Assembly (NCBI GenBank): GCA_033085395.1 | Contig: JANQBS010000006.1 | Coordinates: 62,001 to 126,000 of the forward strand | DNA from: Xanthoparmelia taractica | Lineage: Eukaryota > Ascomycota > Lecanoromycetes > Lecanorales > Parmeliaceae | Length of the DNA stretch: 64,000 nt | Direction of reading: 5' to 3' | In this document: positions 12,421 to 24,174 of the stretch, piece by piece | How the letters are laid out: every line of letters begins with the position of its first letter | Numbering within the stretch: the first letter of the stretch is position 1 | The notes under the pieces: model-generated | Databases searched by the model: none | Told to the model about the DNA's origin: nothing | Seen by the model: the letters and a program-made list of their open reading frames with translations, nothing else | Made by a program: the position numbers and the translations under genes

Positions 12421-12709
12421 AGCGTGAATGTACGTTCAGATTTTTTGACTTTGTTGAATATAAAGTAGTAGTCCAGCTGCGCAGAGCAGAGCAGTGGAGT
12501 GTAATAAAATAAGTAATAAGAATAGAGCAATGGTGCTTCACGATGATGATGATGATGATGATGATTATGGCCGCGTATCTCGTTCGGCCGTAGAACGCCC
12601 CCCGGCAATGCAATGCAAAAGCAAGGAAAGAATCCTGTCAATAACGCTCAAAACGCTTCAAAGGCAGTAGCAGTAGCAATATCATACAATACCAATAACA
12701 ACATCAACA
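12421..12709. other. Short intergenic segment
   Basis: 3' flank of the ERF4-like gene. It holds a GAT-repeat run near 12541-12565 and no coding signal. Confidence 0.5.
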
Positions 12710-13810
12710 TCAACCCTTCGCTTGCTCTCCCCTCCCACTGCCTGCCGCACTCCCATCAGCCGCCTCTTCCCCTTCCCCTTCGTCTTCCACAGCCCCAACA
12801 TGCGGATCCGGTATCTGAATATCCAAACACAGGTATCCCGTCCTCCTCAACGGAATCGCCTTCACCAAGTCCTCCTCATCCTTATCAAGCCCCTGCCTCT
12901 TGTGCCCATTCCATTCTTCAATCAGCAACTCCACATCTCTCGCCCCCTTCTTCACGCGCGAGAAGCCCAGATCCTCATACAGCCAGCCGGTAGCGATGCC
13001 CAACACCGCATCTACCCACGCCCTCCAGCCGTACGGTGAGAAAGCCGCGATGAGCCCTTCGTTGACACCCTTGATCAAAGACCGGAAATCTGGTTCGCTG
13101 ACCCAGGGATCGAGGACCTCGGGGTATGTGTGGCTGAATGTCGGCGCCAGGTCGCCTGCTATCATCCAATCCCTCGGTATGCGTATTATGCGTGTCGTGT
13201 TGTGCAGCGGTGACGTGAGCGGGACGTGTGGGTTTGGATGTGGGTAGCAGGGGTGCGAGGGGCCCCAGACGAGGTCGGACTTGGTGGAGGATGCCTGGTG
13301 GCTGTGGCGTGGGGTAGAAGCGCGGGATTGCTGGGGCGGTGGACGAGAGATGCCGTATTCTAGATCTTTGGCTGGTGTTGGTGGGCGTTTCGAGGGGGTG
13401 TCCGAGTGGAGAGAGTGCTGGGAGGGTGTAGGGATCATTGCGCTGCGGGCGGGGCTCAGCCTTTGGGGTAACGGTAACGGTCTATTGTGAGAGCGAGGCA
13501 CGCCCTGGGAAGAACTAGCGGCTTTTATACGCTGGATTGGAATTCTACCAGAGGCTTGCGGTTCGACCTGGAGGCTGCTCGGGCTTGGGAGATTGTTGCG
13601 TCGGAGAGCAGCGGTCCTGAGGGTCGAGGGTTTCGTTAGAAGGTTCGATTGCGGAACACGACCTTCTAGTGACGAAGTAGGGGTAGCATCAGAGGGGACA
13701 GCTGTTGCAGGCGAACTGAAGGTCGCTGAGGAATTAAGTGGATTCCACAAGCTGTGCGATTTGGGTGCCCGTAGATGTCCTTGGGAAGAAGTCGAGGAGG
13801 CTTGTCGCAA
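12710..13810 (-). CDS. ERF4: ERF4 / Golgin A7 family palmitoyltransferase subunit, 5' end unresolved
   Basis: The C-terminal half carries the Golgin-A7/ERF4 domain: TRIIRIPRDWMIAGDLAP, FSPYGWRAWVDAVLG and GWLYEDLGFSRVKKGARDVE, at about residues 205-315 of the open frame. In yeast, Erf4/Shr5 partners the DHHC enzyme Erf2 at the ER to palmitoylate Ras. The long N-terminal region is Pro/Ser-rich and looks disordered; the C-terminus is acidic then Gly/Ala-rich. The frame continues upstream of 13810 to a stop near 13992 without any ATG. So either a first exon lies further upstream, or translation starts at the first in-frame ATG (about 13438), just before the domain. A plausible acceptor, CTCTTACAG, is visible near 13904, but I could not fix its donor. 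Family call firm, start uncertain. Confidence 0.85.
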   Translation of the reverse strand: MRQASSTSSQGHLRAPKSHSLWNPLNSSATFSSPATAVPSDATPTSSLEGRVPQSNLLTKPSTLRTAALRRNNLPSPSSLQVEPQASGRIPIQRIKAASSSQGVPRSHNRPLPLPQRLSPARSAMIPTPSQHSLHSDTPSKRPPTPAKDLEYGISRPPPQQSRASTPRHSHQASSTKSDLVWGPSHPCYPHPNPHVPLTSPLHNTTRIIRIPRDWMIAGDLAPTFSHTYPEVLDPWVSEPDFRSLIKGVNEGLIAAFSPYGWRAWVDAVLGIATGWLYEDLGFSRVKKGARDVELLIEEWNGHKRQGLDKDEEDLVKAIPLRRTGYLCLDIQIPDPHVGAVEDEGEGEEAADGSAAGSGRGEQAKG

Positions 13811-16154
13811 AGCCCTTCCAGGAAAGGTCTGGGGTGACGGTTGAGCCTTCTCGGTTACAGCACCCTCAGCGAAGAGGTAGCCTTGTGTTTGGCTCGTGGC
13901 GGTCTCTGTAAGAGAGATGTTGGCGGCATTACTGGTCGCCGTTGCTGATGATCTTGGATGGTTAATGATGATTGGCTGCAGATCTAGTGCGCTCTAGCTG
14001 CATGCGCCTCGAAACGGCGGGTCTCTTTTTGTTCTCACTAGCTGTCAAGATTCTCCTATAGACAAAAACCCACCTTTAAAGACCTTTTGCAGGATACTGG
14101 GTTATGCTGGATGGGATTGGATGTAGTCAACAATTCTGGATTGTTTGCTTGATCAAAGACATACTCTGAACGTCATCATTTCAGGGAAATGAGGGTTGTC
14201 AACGGAATTGTCGGCTATCCTCCAGCCACTCAATCAAGAAACCCGTGGTAGAGTAAAGTCGAGCTGGAATTACACTCGTATAAGCTGCCGATACATCACC
14301 ACTTTGCTTTGGATACGCGTACCAGCGTCTTGTTTGTTCTCCATCATGTTCGTGGGGGCGAGCTACCATGCCCAGTGCCAGAATATGTCTGACTTAATAT
14401 GGGATGTGGATCACTATCTATAGTATCGTTCAGAAACGTATGCGAGTTTATCATTAATGCTACCATAGTTACTAGGCCTAATGATGTCTTTTACAGTCTC
14501 ACCGCCAATAGAACCACCATCCTGTGCACTGTGTTGCTGCAATCTCCCAACATACCTATCAATCTGTCGTCCCGTCCTCAGTGTCCTAAGCTGACGGAAT
14601 TCCTCCTTGAAAAGCTCAAAAGGAAGAGTACAGGACCCCGATAGCATTACCCAGATACTTTTACCGTCAGATCCGGTCTTGCCGACTTGATCACTATGAC
14701 ATACACGGACTTTATTACCTTCAAAGTCGAAAACGAGCATTTCACGAGTGCCGGACCGAGAGCGGACATAGGTGCAGTCTTCACTGACCACCTTCCTACT
14801 CGTCCTCATGCCGTATGTGAAGCTCCGGGACTCCAAGCGAAGCTTGAGTTTGGACAGCGCAACCAAGTTAAGTGAAGTCCAGATCGAAGTAGCCAACTTC
14901 GGAACTAGTATAATCCGCTGTGGTCATGGTAACAGTACAGGTCAGTGAATTGTTTGAGGGGGCGTGGGATGCGGTGTTGTTATGGCTGTGCGCCTTGAGA
15001 ATGGAGACGCCGTCGGCACGCGCATTCAAATTAAACGGGTTCTGGATGGAACCATCTTGGACAAGATGGGGATTGGCGAATAGGTCGTCGGGCTGTGTGG
15101 TTCATCAGCGCTGGTTATGATGTGAAGGTAGAATATTGAAAGCAGACCTGCTCATGAACATGGTTAACGATTACCCGACTCACGTTTGGTATGCTAATGC
15201 TCTCTAGAGGCTTCACATCGCCCTTGCGAACATGATTGCAATGATGTACAATCCTATGTCTAGAACGAAAATGGCAATGTACGTAATACCATACTCAATA
15301 GCGCTCATGCAGTAAAGCCTACTCATTGAAAATATTTGACATTAACCATTGAATATGACTTCTGCATTACGAGCGGATACCCGAAAGATCTTTGAATGGT
15401 ATGATTACTCACTAGAAGGCTGTTCTTCTACAGGCAACGCTGTCCTCCATCTGCGTGTACTTTCCAGATTTAGTACTCCACCTACAGCCACCACTCAATC
15501 CCCTGCAGCCTCACGAATGATTGGGGACCTGACCTTGATGGACATAGCCTAAGCTTCTTCCATTTCTTGTAAAGGTCCAATCCAAATAAGCCAGTTCCCC
15601 CTTGAGCACACCAGTTCAATGGGGATCTTTATCAGCGCCTTTGATGACTACAGGCTTGTACTGCAGAAAGACGGTCAAGGATATGTGCGAAGTACAGTCG
15701 CATTGTCTGATGATCGGTACGAGATGAGGAAAAGCCTGGTGCCAGGAAGAGGGAAATAGAATGTTACATAAAAATGAAATACCTACAATCACGGCCCAAA
15801 AAACGACTTCTTAGTGTTTCAACTGCCTCATTGAAGCACTTTCATTAATGAAGGTAGAAAATTTCTTGGGCCTATACCCAAGGCTCGTAATAAAGCAAGC
15901 GATGTCATCGCCTTGAAATGCAATTTTTCTGACCAGTTGCCCGAAACCCGGCTTTGTAGGACCGTGTATTATAGCTGAGCGATCGATGGTCGAGATATTG
16001 CGCATAGGTGCCCAGTAGGTACACATTGTGCCGAACAACATAAGGTAGCCATGCTCGAGGCGCTTTATATACCTTAGCGGAAGCCTATGGGATGCTTGAA
16101 CCGTAGTGATACTGTTCTGCCTATCGATACGGTCTCTGGACCATTGATTATTAG
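13811..16154. other. Intergenic, no firm gene
   Basis: A minus-strand frame at 14414-14896 (160 codons, no ATG at its start) is the longest. A separate ATG at 14927 opens a short frame (MTTADYTSSEVGY...) that overlaps it out of phase; I could not join them with a convincing intron. Other frames are shorter and lack motifs. A spliced small gene here cannot be excluded. Confidence 0.4.
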
Positions 16155-16752
16155 TTACCGTAATTATACCGGTATATTTGATAGTACGTACTTTATCCTA
16201 AACGTTTTGATAAAAACCTCGTTATTCTAATTTGCGTAATTAACAAAATTACGTACTATTCGGAGAGTCGATCTAATACCGTAATTTGTTTGACACCGTT
16301 CTAACACTGGTAAAGCAGCTCTGACACCGCCAAGACTGCCAAGCCTAGTACTCGGAAGTCTCAGATACAGAGAATTATCTACGCTTTCAAAGAATTAAGG
16401 CCAGAATCGAGCGATTTGATAAATTTTCTCGCGGGGGTGACCTCGGGTATACTTGCGGCTGTATGGTGGGGGCTGTGGGTGTGCTGCAGGGGTATGCTGT
16501 AGGGGTGTGTAGGCTATCGGGCGCTGAGGGCTAGGGCCAGGGTCAGTCCCGAGGGCCGTATCCGACGCTAAAGATAAAATACTGTTGACTAATCAGTAGT
16601 ACGTCTATCTAAATATACGTGTCTAATAGTATTATTAATTAAGACCGTTATTATTAAAATACGTATTTCTAAAAGTACTGTCTGATGACGAGAACGATTT
16701 GGAATTACCGTTATCAGCAAATAACCGTAATAACACGGTGTTATTACGGTAA
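16155..16752. mobile_element. AT-rich 598-bp element with terminal inverted repeats (MITE or decayed DNA transposon)
   Basis: The left end reads TTACCGTAATTATACCGG and the right end, read inward on the other strand, TTACCGTAATAACACCG: a 10-bp identical core followed by related bases. The interior has AT-rich flanks with many TA and TACGTA steps, and a central GC-richer block (about 16430-16560). No transposase frame survives. A clear target-site duplication was not seen, so the exact ends may lie slightly outside. The AT-skewed flanks would fit repeat-induced point mutation, which is inference. Confidence 0.55.
16724..16750. repeat. 27-bp near-perfect palindrome at the element's right end
   Basis: ACCGTAATAACAC and GTGTTATTACGGT flank a single G. 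It lies within the right terminal repeat of the AT-rich element and could extrude a hairpin. Confidence 0.8.
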
Positions 16753-16914
16753 TGAGATCCCAGCAAAGTTCGCTAAGGTACATTAACCAAAAGCTTGTCG
16801 TATTTTATTCAGTACGGTAATATATTTTAGGCCCGCAGCTGTGCATGAGGGTCTGAGTCAACAACTTAAGCTCGTATGACCACACAAAGCTCGCGCTGAA
16901 AAACAGAAAAGTAC

Positions 16915-19064
16915 ATGCGCTTGCTCCGTGGTCTTCCACGTCATATCAGTGCATGCAAAATCTTGCCCAAACCCACCCATAGGACATTCTCTGCAACAAT
17001 CGTTAATCCAAGGTATCACCAGGTGCGGAGAATTGAGCCTGTCATGGCCACCACGACTACGAAGACCGGCCAGCCGTTGGATCGCCCACAGCTGGACTCC
17101 CTGCTTCGACGACGACTTTTCTACACCCCCGCGTTCGAGGCCTACGGTGGTGTTGCCGGTCTCTACGACTATGGCCCGCCAGGCTGTTCGTTGCAAGCAA
17201 ACATCGTTGATACATGGCGAAAACATTTCGTGCTGGAGGAGGACATGCTGGAAGTTGACTGCACAATGCTAACTCCCCACGAGGTTTTGAAAACGAGTGG
17301 CCACGTGGACAAATTCGCAGACTGGATGTGCAAGGATCCCAAGACTGGAGAAATATTCCGAGCCGATCACTTAGTTGAGGAGGTGCTTGAATCAAGGTTG
17401 AAGAGTGACAAGCAAGCTCGTGGCCAAAAAGTTGAAGTTGATGAAGAGAAGGAAGCTAAGAAGAAGAGAAAAACCAAGGATACCAAGGCTTTAAAGCTGG
17501 ACGATGCTGTGGTTCAGGAATACGAGGAGATATTAGCCAAAATAGACAACTACGGTGGTGATGAGCTCGGACTGCTGATCACCAAATATAACATTAAAAA
17601 TCCTACGACTGGGGGTGATGTGCTTCCACCAGTGGCTTTCAATCTAATGTTCCAAACATCTATCGGCCCTAGCAGCAACCTTGCTGGCTACCTCAGACCA
17701 GAGACAGCTCAAGGCCAATTCCTTACTTTTCAAAAGTTGCTCGAGTTTAATCAACAATCTATGCCCTTCGCTTCTGCCTGCATTGGCAAGTCATTCCGTA
17801 ATGAGATATCACCAAGAGCCGGTCTACTTCGAGTCAGAGAATTTTTGATGGCAGAAATAGAACACTATGTGGACCCGGACGGTGGCAAGAAGCATCCTCG
17901 GTTCCATGAAGTCGAAAATATTACTGTTGGTCTTTTAGATCGCAATGTGCAATTGTCAGGCCGCACCGAGGTCACCCATATGACAATTGGCGAGGCTGTT
18001 GCTTCACGCACGGTGGATAGCGAGACCCTAGGCTATTTCATTGTGAGGATATATCTGTTTCTGGTGCGGATCGGTATAGACCCGAAGAAGATGCGCTTCA
18101 GACAGCATATGGCTAACGAAATGGCACATTATGCGGCTGACTGTTGGGATGCGGAGATATTGACAAGCCACGGCTGGATTGAATGTGTGGGCTGCGCTGA
18201 TCGAAGCGCCTATGATCTTACGGTTCACTCAAAAAAGACAGGTGCGCCTTTATGCGTTAGGCAGACACGAAGTGAGCCACTACATATCGAAGAATGGCAG
18301 ATAGACTTGGACAAGAAAAAGTTTGGTCCCAAATTCAAAAAGGATGGCAAGACCGTCGAAGCAGCAGTTGATGCATTGACCCAAGAGATGCGCGAGAAGT
18401 TGTCAGTCGATCTTACCAACACTGGCAAAATCGAAGTTGATGTCCCTGGTGTTGGTGTGGGTAAAGTGGAAATCGACAAAGACCTAGTCAAGATCGAGAA
18501 GCGCACTAGGGTAGAGCATACTCGCGAATATACGCCAAACGTCATTGAACCGGCATTTGGTATTGGCAGGATACTCTACAGTCTGCTGGAGCACGTTTAC
18601 TGGTCTAGAGAAGGCAGTGAAGAAAGAGGCGTATGTTGTGTTCCCATCCACAAGAGTCCAGAACCTAATAATATCTATAGGTGCTCTCATTTCCACCACC
18701 AATTGCACCCACAAAAGTTCTTCTGGTCCCATTATCCGGTCACCAGGATTTCAAACCACTAGTAAGTCGCCTCGGTCAGAAGCTGCGTCAGCTTGGAATT
18801 TCGAACCGTGTCGACGACTCTTCAGCCAGTATCGGCAAGCGCTACTCGAGAAATGACGAGCTTGGTACACCTCTCGGAGTCACAGTAGACTTCCAGTCAG
18901 TCAAAGACAATACATTTACACTTCGAGATCGAGATAGTATGAAACAAGTTCGATCGGATGAGGACACAATATGTGCAGCAATCCGAAGCCTTGTAGAGGG
19001 CCAGAAGACATGGGCGGATGTGCATAAGGAATTGCCAGAATTCACACAGCAAGAGACCGACTGA
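16915..19064 (+). CDS. GRS1: Glycyl-tRNA synthetase, cytosolic and probably mitochondrial
   Basis: Class II aminoacyl-tRNA synthetase that charges tRNA-Gly. Exons 16915-18630 and 18681-19064 (50-nt GTATGT...CTATAG intron) give 699 residues. Motif 2 is FRNEISPRAGLLRVREF, motif 3 PAFGIGRILYSLLEH, and the C-terminal anticodon-binding domain begins PTKVLLVPLS after the splice. The eukaryotic Lys-rich insertion (EAKKKRKTKD) is present. The first 43 residues are Arg/Lys/Ser-rich without acidic residues until the end, resembling a mitochondrial presequence. A second in-frame ATG at 17044 begins MATTTTKTGQPLDR, the expected start of the cytosolic form. The first ATG has a poor context (T at -3, C at +4) and the second a good one (G at -3, G at +4), which suits leaky scanning. 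Family identity is very secure. Confidence 0.97.
17044..17046 (+). promoter_or_regulatory. GRS1: Alternative start codon for the cytosolic GRS1 form
   Basis: In-frame ATG in context GTCATGGCC, 43 codons after the first ATG. It would remove the presumed mitochondrial presequence while keeping the full catalytic core. Confidence 0.6.
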
Positions 19065-20070
19065 ATCATGCGCTGCTATGGACAGGACCGCGGCGCTGTG
19101 TTGTGCTGTATCGCTAAGTATTGTGTACTCAAGGACCCCTCCGTTGCGATTCCGAGGAGAGCCGATTTGGGCGGCTAGCCACGAAAAACTACTGCAGAAG
19201 CACTGCCAGTTGCAGAGGAATGGATGCAGAGGGTGAGAGGTGATGGCTGGTCCGGAGAAAGGCATTGGCCACCGTCACTTCACTCCCACAGGCAGTTCAT
19301 GCTGGAGGAATGAGGAGATGGATGAAAGCCTTGGTTCCTGACCCGAAACTCTGGTCCAACCGTTCAATCTAGCCTAAGCGACGAGCGCGCTTAGGCGATT
19401 TACCCCAGATAAAGTACCTTATACCTTTAGATAATATTCCATCCTTTTACCAATTCATAGTCTCGGGGCTTCTCCTTAAGCATATCAGCTTCTCATTGTA
19501 GACATACACCGATCATGGCGAGACTTTTCGGAGTATGCCGTCGGATCAAGATTCAGATCATGCACCAAAAGGCAAGGGGTTTGGTTAGGCCTTCGTTGGT
19601 CGTTCCTGGAGCTACTGCAGGCTATGCCACCAGCGTACATGCAGCAGCTGTAGACCCAGCATCGCCTCGAAGAAAAGACTTTCACTAACATTCTAACATT
19701 ACCCGCGAACAGTTGTTACATAGATAGTCGGAGAAAGAAATGCTCTCGTCTTTCATAGGTCAGCGTTTGTCCCTCAACTCGCACTCTCCTGTCTCATCTC
19801 CTTCTCTCGGTGGCGACTTGTTCCGTTCTATTGTATCATATTTTCTGCATATGCATGGCATTCATAGCCCAACACACTCACTTGTTCGTCTCTTGTTAAT
19901 TTCTTTGGATGCTTTTCATTGGCACATGAAGTCCTCCTAATGTGTTATTGATTTGCAAATGCTACTTTGTGCAGTCCCCTGTCGCAACCATTATCTGCAT
20001 AACCTCCGTTCTTCTCCCTTCCCTAGTCCCGAAAAGTTGCCTCACCGTATCAAGGTCCACACCACTACTT
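19065..20070. other. Intergenic with a perfect hairpin
   Basis: No supported gene. GCCTAAGCG (19372-19380) and CGCTTAGGC (19388-19396) form 9-bp arms around a 7-nt loop. The last roughly 300 bp before 20071 are T/C-rich, as in fungal promoters and 5' leaders. Confidence 0.5.
19372..19396. repeat. Inverted repeat, 9-bp arms, 7-nt loop
   Basis: Perfect arms GCCTAAGCG / CGCTTAGGC. Position downstream of GRS1 and upstream of the methyltransferase; function unknown. Confidence 0.65.
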
Positions 20071-21128
20071 ATGGATCAATCTATAGAGGTAGATGACCAA
20101 GAACCGGTGCCGAACGACGGCGAGCCCCCTGATGAAGACGTCCCCACAACCTCATCTGAGCTGGAACAGCATTCAGAGTCCGAGGAGTCCAAGTGAGTTA
20201 ACTTTTCCTGTTAGTTTGCATTGTCTCACATGTGCTAATGTTCAGGCAATCCACGAAATCAATCACCGGCAGCCTGATTGAGGAGCATTTTGAGAACGGA
20301 AGACGCTACTGCAGCGAGACCTACTTTATGCCCAATGATGAAGCCGAGCAGACTCGCCTTGCCATTGCCCATCAAGCCTACTTGCCCGCCCTTGATAACC
20401 AGCTGACCGTGGGCCTCATCCCACGGTCTGCAAAACGGATCCTCGACATTGGTACCGGAACCGGAGACTGGGCAATAGCCATCGCCGAACGCTTTCCAAA
20501 AGCGGAGATCATCGCTACAGACATCACCAATGCACTCCAACCTGCCAGTGCCCCTCCCAATGTATTCTTCGAGCTCGACGACGCGCAAAACGAATGGGCC
20601 TACAATGAGCCTTTCGACTTCATACACATAAGCAACTTGTCTGGCGCCTTCTCCAACTGGGGCGCAATTTATGCTGAGGTATCCAAGAATCTCAAGCGAG
20701 GCGGCTCATTTGAGATCGCCGATCGTGGTTTAATACAATTCAAGAAGGAGATCCCCAACTCCCATACCAGCATCTTCAACGGCGCTATTCAATCGGCGGC
20801 TGACAAGTCTGGAAGGCCGTTCAATCTGGATCACTTGAAGAAACCCATGTTTGACAAAGCTGGGCTTAGTGTGACAAAGACTAGAGCAATTGAAGTTCCC
20901 CTGGGTACATACGATCCGGATCCGCGAAAACAAGTGACCGGGAAAATGGCAATGATAGCGGCATTAGAGGGTTTGGAGGCTGTAAGTCTACGACTGTTGA
21001 CGAAGCAGCTGGGGTGGAAAGAGGGGGATGTGAGGGAACTCTGTGGAGAGGTACAGAAGGAGGTAATGAGACCGGAGGCGCAAGCTTTCATCCACTTCCA
21101 ATTTGTGATAGCGAGGAAGATGATGTAA
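20071..21128 (+). CDS. LaeA-like SAM-dependent methyltransferase
   Basis: Exons 20071-20192 and 20246-21128 (53-nt GTGAGT...TTCAG intron with TGCTAAT branch site) give 334 residues. After an acidic, disordered N-terminus of about 45 residues comes a class I methyltransferase fold: motif I ILDIGTGTGDWAIAIAERFP, then a D at the end of beta-2 (IATDIT), and the FDFIHISNLSGAFSNW motif IV region. The segment GSLIEEHFENGRRYCSETYFMPND resembles the YHxxREGRYxFPND entry of LaeA/UMTA-type fungal methyltransferases. LaeA itself is a nuclear regulator of secondary metabolism. This protein is shorter and has no neighbouring biosynthetic genes, so it may be one of many LaeA-like paralogues rather than LaeA. 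Confidence 0.88.
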
Positions 21129-21559
21129 CGATTGTGTCAAGACGGGTCTATTGATGGATAATGAGTTACGAATTCACGAGATGATTAGATGAAGACATGA
21201 ATGGACATAGTGTACTATGACTGGTTCTTATTGGATTTTGTTCCCTACTCATGTATCTCTGTCTAGTCTTGACTCAAGGGAAAGGTCGGAGTTGCCAGAT
21301 CGACTATGGCGACTACCTTGCCTCAACGGTAGCCATGTGAGGGAAGGTTTAGAGTGTAAACCATATCTTGTGTATTGTGTTGGTCCACTTTGGTCATTAC
21401 CGTAGACGAATCTGCAACTTTCGGTGATCTGGCTTTTGGCACCCGTGGCGCCAAAGGCGACCTTCCCCAATTGTCCACATCCATTCTCCCAATACTGTGC
21501 CTTCTTCATGCATATTCTATACTCACTGAAATCATACCTTTTTTCTATATACCTAGCTG
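21129..21559. other. Intergenic, SEC12 promoter region
   Basis: No gene. Holds a TGGCGCCAAAG box near 21446 and a T-rich leader immediately before the SEC12 start. Confidence 0.5.
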
Positions 21560-23622
21560 ATGGCTCCCCCTCCGATACCCTGCGCTAAGATCACCCTAAG
21601 CTACCCCCTCTATGCGGCCGACTTCGACCCACAGAACAGCCATTTCCTGCTCGTTGGCGGTGGTGGAGGAGAAGGACGGAGTGGATTAGGAAACAAAATA
21701 GTAAGCAGCCTATGCTGTACAGCGATTGGCGCTTACGGTGCTCTCAAAAGACGCTGCTCAATACTTCCAAAAAAACCGAATTATCAGAGATCGTGGACAT
21801 CGACCTTTCACGCGATGAGGACTCGGTCACTTCCTTGGCCTACGCGCAATCGACAGAACAATGGGGAACAGCTTTTGCGGGCATCAATTCTTCGACTGCG
21901 GAGCAGCAGAGAGGCAAGAACGAGCATCTGAGATCTTTTCTGTTGGTATATCCACCTAGGCGAAAGACAGGCGGAGATGTAGATGTTTTGGAGAGCGAGA
22001 AACCTACAGAATACCAAGGGGGAACCCAGGCGTTGGGAAAGGCTTCGTTATTTACTCCGAGTGTTGCAAAGACGAAGGAAACGTTCCAAAGGGTGCTGAG
22101 GCTATCGAAAAAGAAGAAGAGCAATGGTCCAAGATTAGGAGCAGTAGCTACGGGGCTGGCGCCAACTGGGGAGATTGTATTCTTCGCTGCGGATACAAGC
22201 AGACCAGGACCTGATGACATCAAGGGCCGGATCAAGCTTGAAGAAAAGCAAGAAGCTGCAGATGTGGACATTATCGACCTTGAAGGAGACAACGGCCAAC
22301 AGGAAGGCAAATTCCGGGTCGCCTATTGCACAGACTACGAGGTCTACGTTACAGACGTGGACTACAGTAAGAAGGACAATGGTAACCAACAAACCATTCA
22401 GAATATACATGGTACTCCTCACCCAGACGCTTTTGCTTCGAACAAGGCTCGGCCCAAGTTCCGCTGCCTACGCTTCCTCACTCCTACTCTCCTACTTCTC
22501 CTCCAGAACAAGGTTAACGGCAAAGGCGCGGAGCTGCTGCTGCTCGAAATATCCGGTGTGATCATTCTCCGCAAAAGCCTCCACAAAAGCATCAAATCTG
22601 CCACGGCTATGTCCGTCGCTCTCCTTCCCACTGCTTCCTACTCACAAATAGATCAACACGCCATCGCCGTTGCTGGCGCCGACACCTCCATTACTATCTT
22701 GACCGTCGACCGTTTCACTTCCTCTCCCTACGGCAAGGTCAAGTTTCGCCCTTATAGCTTCCTTCCCTCCGTCCACCCAACCTCCATCACCTCGCTCACT
22801 TTTTCCACGTTCAATCCGCCCGGAACACCCTGGAACACCACACCACCTCAATATCTTAAGCTGGCCTCTACGTCCATCGCAAATACCTGTGTCGTGCACA
22901 CTCTCCCCTTGACACCTCACCCAAGTCCACCGCCAAAGGACCAGCCGGCGCACTATCTTCTCAAGGCTCCCGTTCGCAGCAGCGTCACCCAGAATACCAT
23001 CTCAACCCTCGTCGCCCTCCTCGCTATCGCAATCGGCGCATTCTTCCTGCAAGCATTCACGGAGATAAGAGGTGGAACTCCGGAATATTTGGGTGCGAAA
23101 GGATGGCTGAGCAAGCCGATCCACGACTGGATCGCCAGACCGTACATGTTTGAAGACGGTTATCTGAACGCTGCAAGTTCGCACGCCAGCATCACTTCCG
23201 GGGCTGTAAAGACGTCACTGAGTGCAGCTTCCGAGGCTGCCCAGACACCGTTAGACGTGCTCCATAGCGCAACGGCCAAAGTGCAGAAGAAGCTTGGGCT
23301 GCGAGACCTACTCAAGAGACGGGACATGGGCAGCGATACGTCGGACTATGGGAACGATGGGACGGACATCATTGTCCAGCACTCGCCTGCGGAAGGAGGA
23401 GAGACGGCCTTGTCGGCTGAGCTCAGAAATTCAGACGACGTGGTCGAGGGCGAGCACAAGGCGAAGAGGTGGGAGGAGCTGAAGGAGCATGAGAAGCAGG
23501 CTTGGAAGAAGAGACTGGTCGATGCGGGGGAGTGGACCGCTGCCGAGGGAGAAGCTGTTTTGAAGGGCGTTTTCTTTTCGGGGCTGGCGAATGTGGTGGG
23601 TGAGATTGCTCGCAATGCGTGA
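21560..23622 (+). CDS. SEC12: SEC12-type guanine nucleotide exchange factor for Sar1
   Basis: Exons 21560-21700 and 21751-23622 (50-nt intron) give 670 residues. Sec12 loads GTP on Sar1 at the ER to start COPII coat assembly. The N-terminal beta-propeller begins with the Gly-rich loop VGGGGGEGRSGLGNKI, the Sec12 signature loop that coordinates K+, followed after the splice by ELSEIVDIDLSRDEDSVTSLA. A single membrane anchor lies near residues 465-485 (ISTLVALLAIAIGAFFLQAF). Downstream is a lumenal region of about 185 residues, polar and rich in acidic and basic residues. The topology (cytosolic propeller, one span, lumenal tail) matches Sec12. The start is the first ATG, directly before MAPPPIPCAKITLSYP. 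Confidence 0.93.
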
Positions 23623-24174
23623 TTGGGGGGATGAATGCATTGTAGATGCGTCCCCGGCAAGCGTTGTTCATTGTCGTCGTGGTGAACCGAGCCACTCGGC
23701 GCAACTCTGCTCCACTTGTATGTCCGTGCTCCAGGTATGGATTCGCCAAGCGATTACTTGTTGACTGTAATAGCTCCTGATTAGAATATGAATGCCCTAG
23801 ACCTACTTCATTATAATCTACCTTATCTCATCAATCTTACACTACCGACACGGCTTTTACCGGCATAGGCATAGCTCATCCAAACCGAAGCGAAGGCTAT
23901 GTAGGGTAGAGTAGAGTAGAATAGATGTAAATGAAGAGTAGCAATTAATCTAAAATAGAGTAAGGTAGAAAAAACAACATCCTCAACAAATCTAAGCCCG
24001 ATTTCGAACGAACGGGTGTATGGGTATATCCACCTCCTCTCTGCTCATCTCCTCTTCTTTTTTCGTTAAACAAACAAAAAATTCTCACACAAAGACGTAC
24101 GCATGCATGCAATATCTCCATCCATCCATTCATTCGCCCTGACCAAACCCTCTTTTCAATCAATCCATCCTACC
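23623..24174. other. Intergenic between convergent genes
   Basis: No gene. Contains a TAGAGTAGAGTAGAATAG-like run near 23906 and A/T-rich 3' flanks. Confidence 0.5.

Noticed and set aside
14414..14927. 160-codon minus-strand frame plus an out-of-phase ATG frame upstream
   Set aside because: No ATG for the long frame and no convincing intron joining the two; no recognisable domain.
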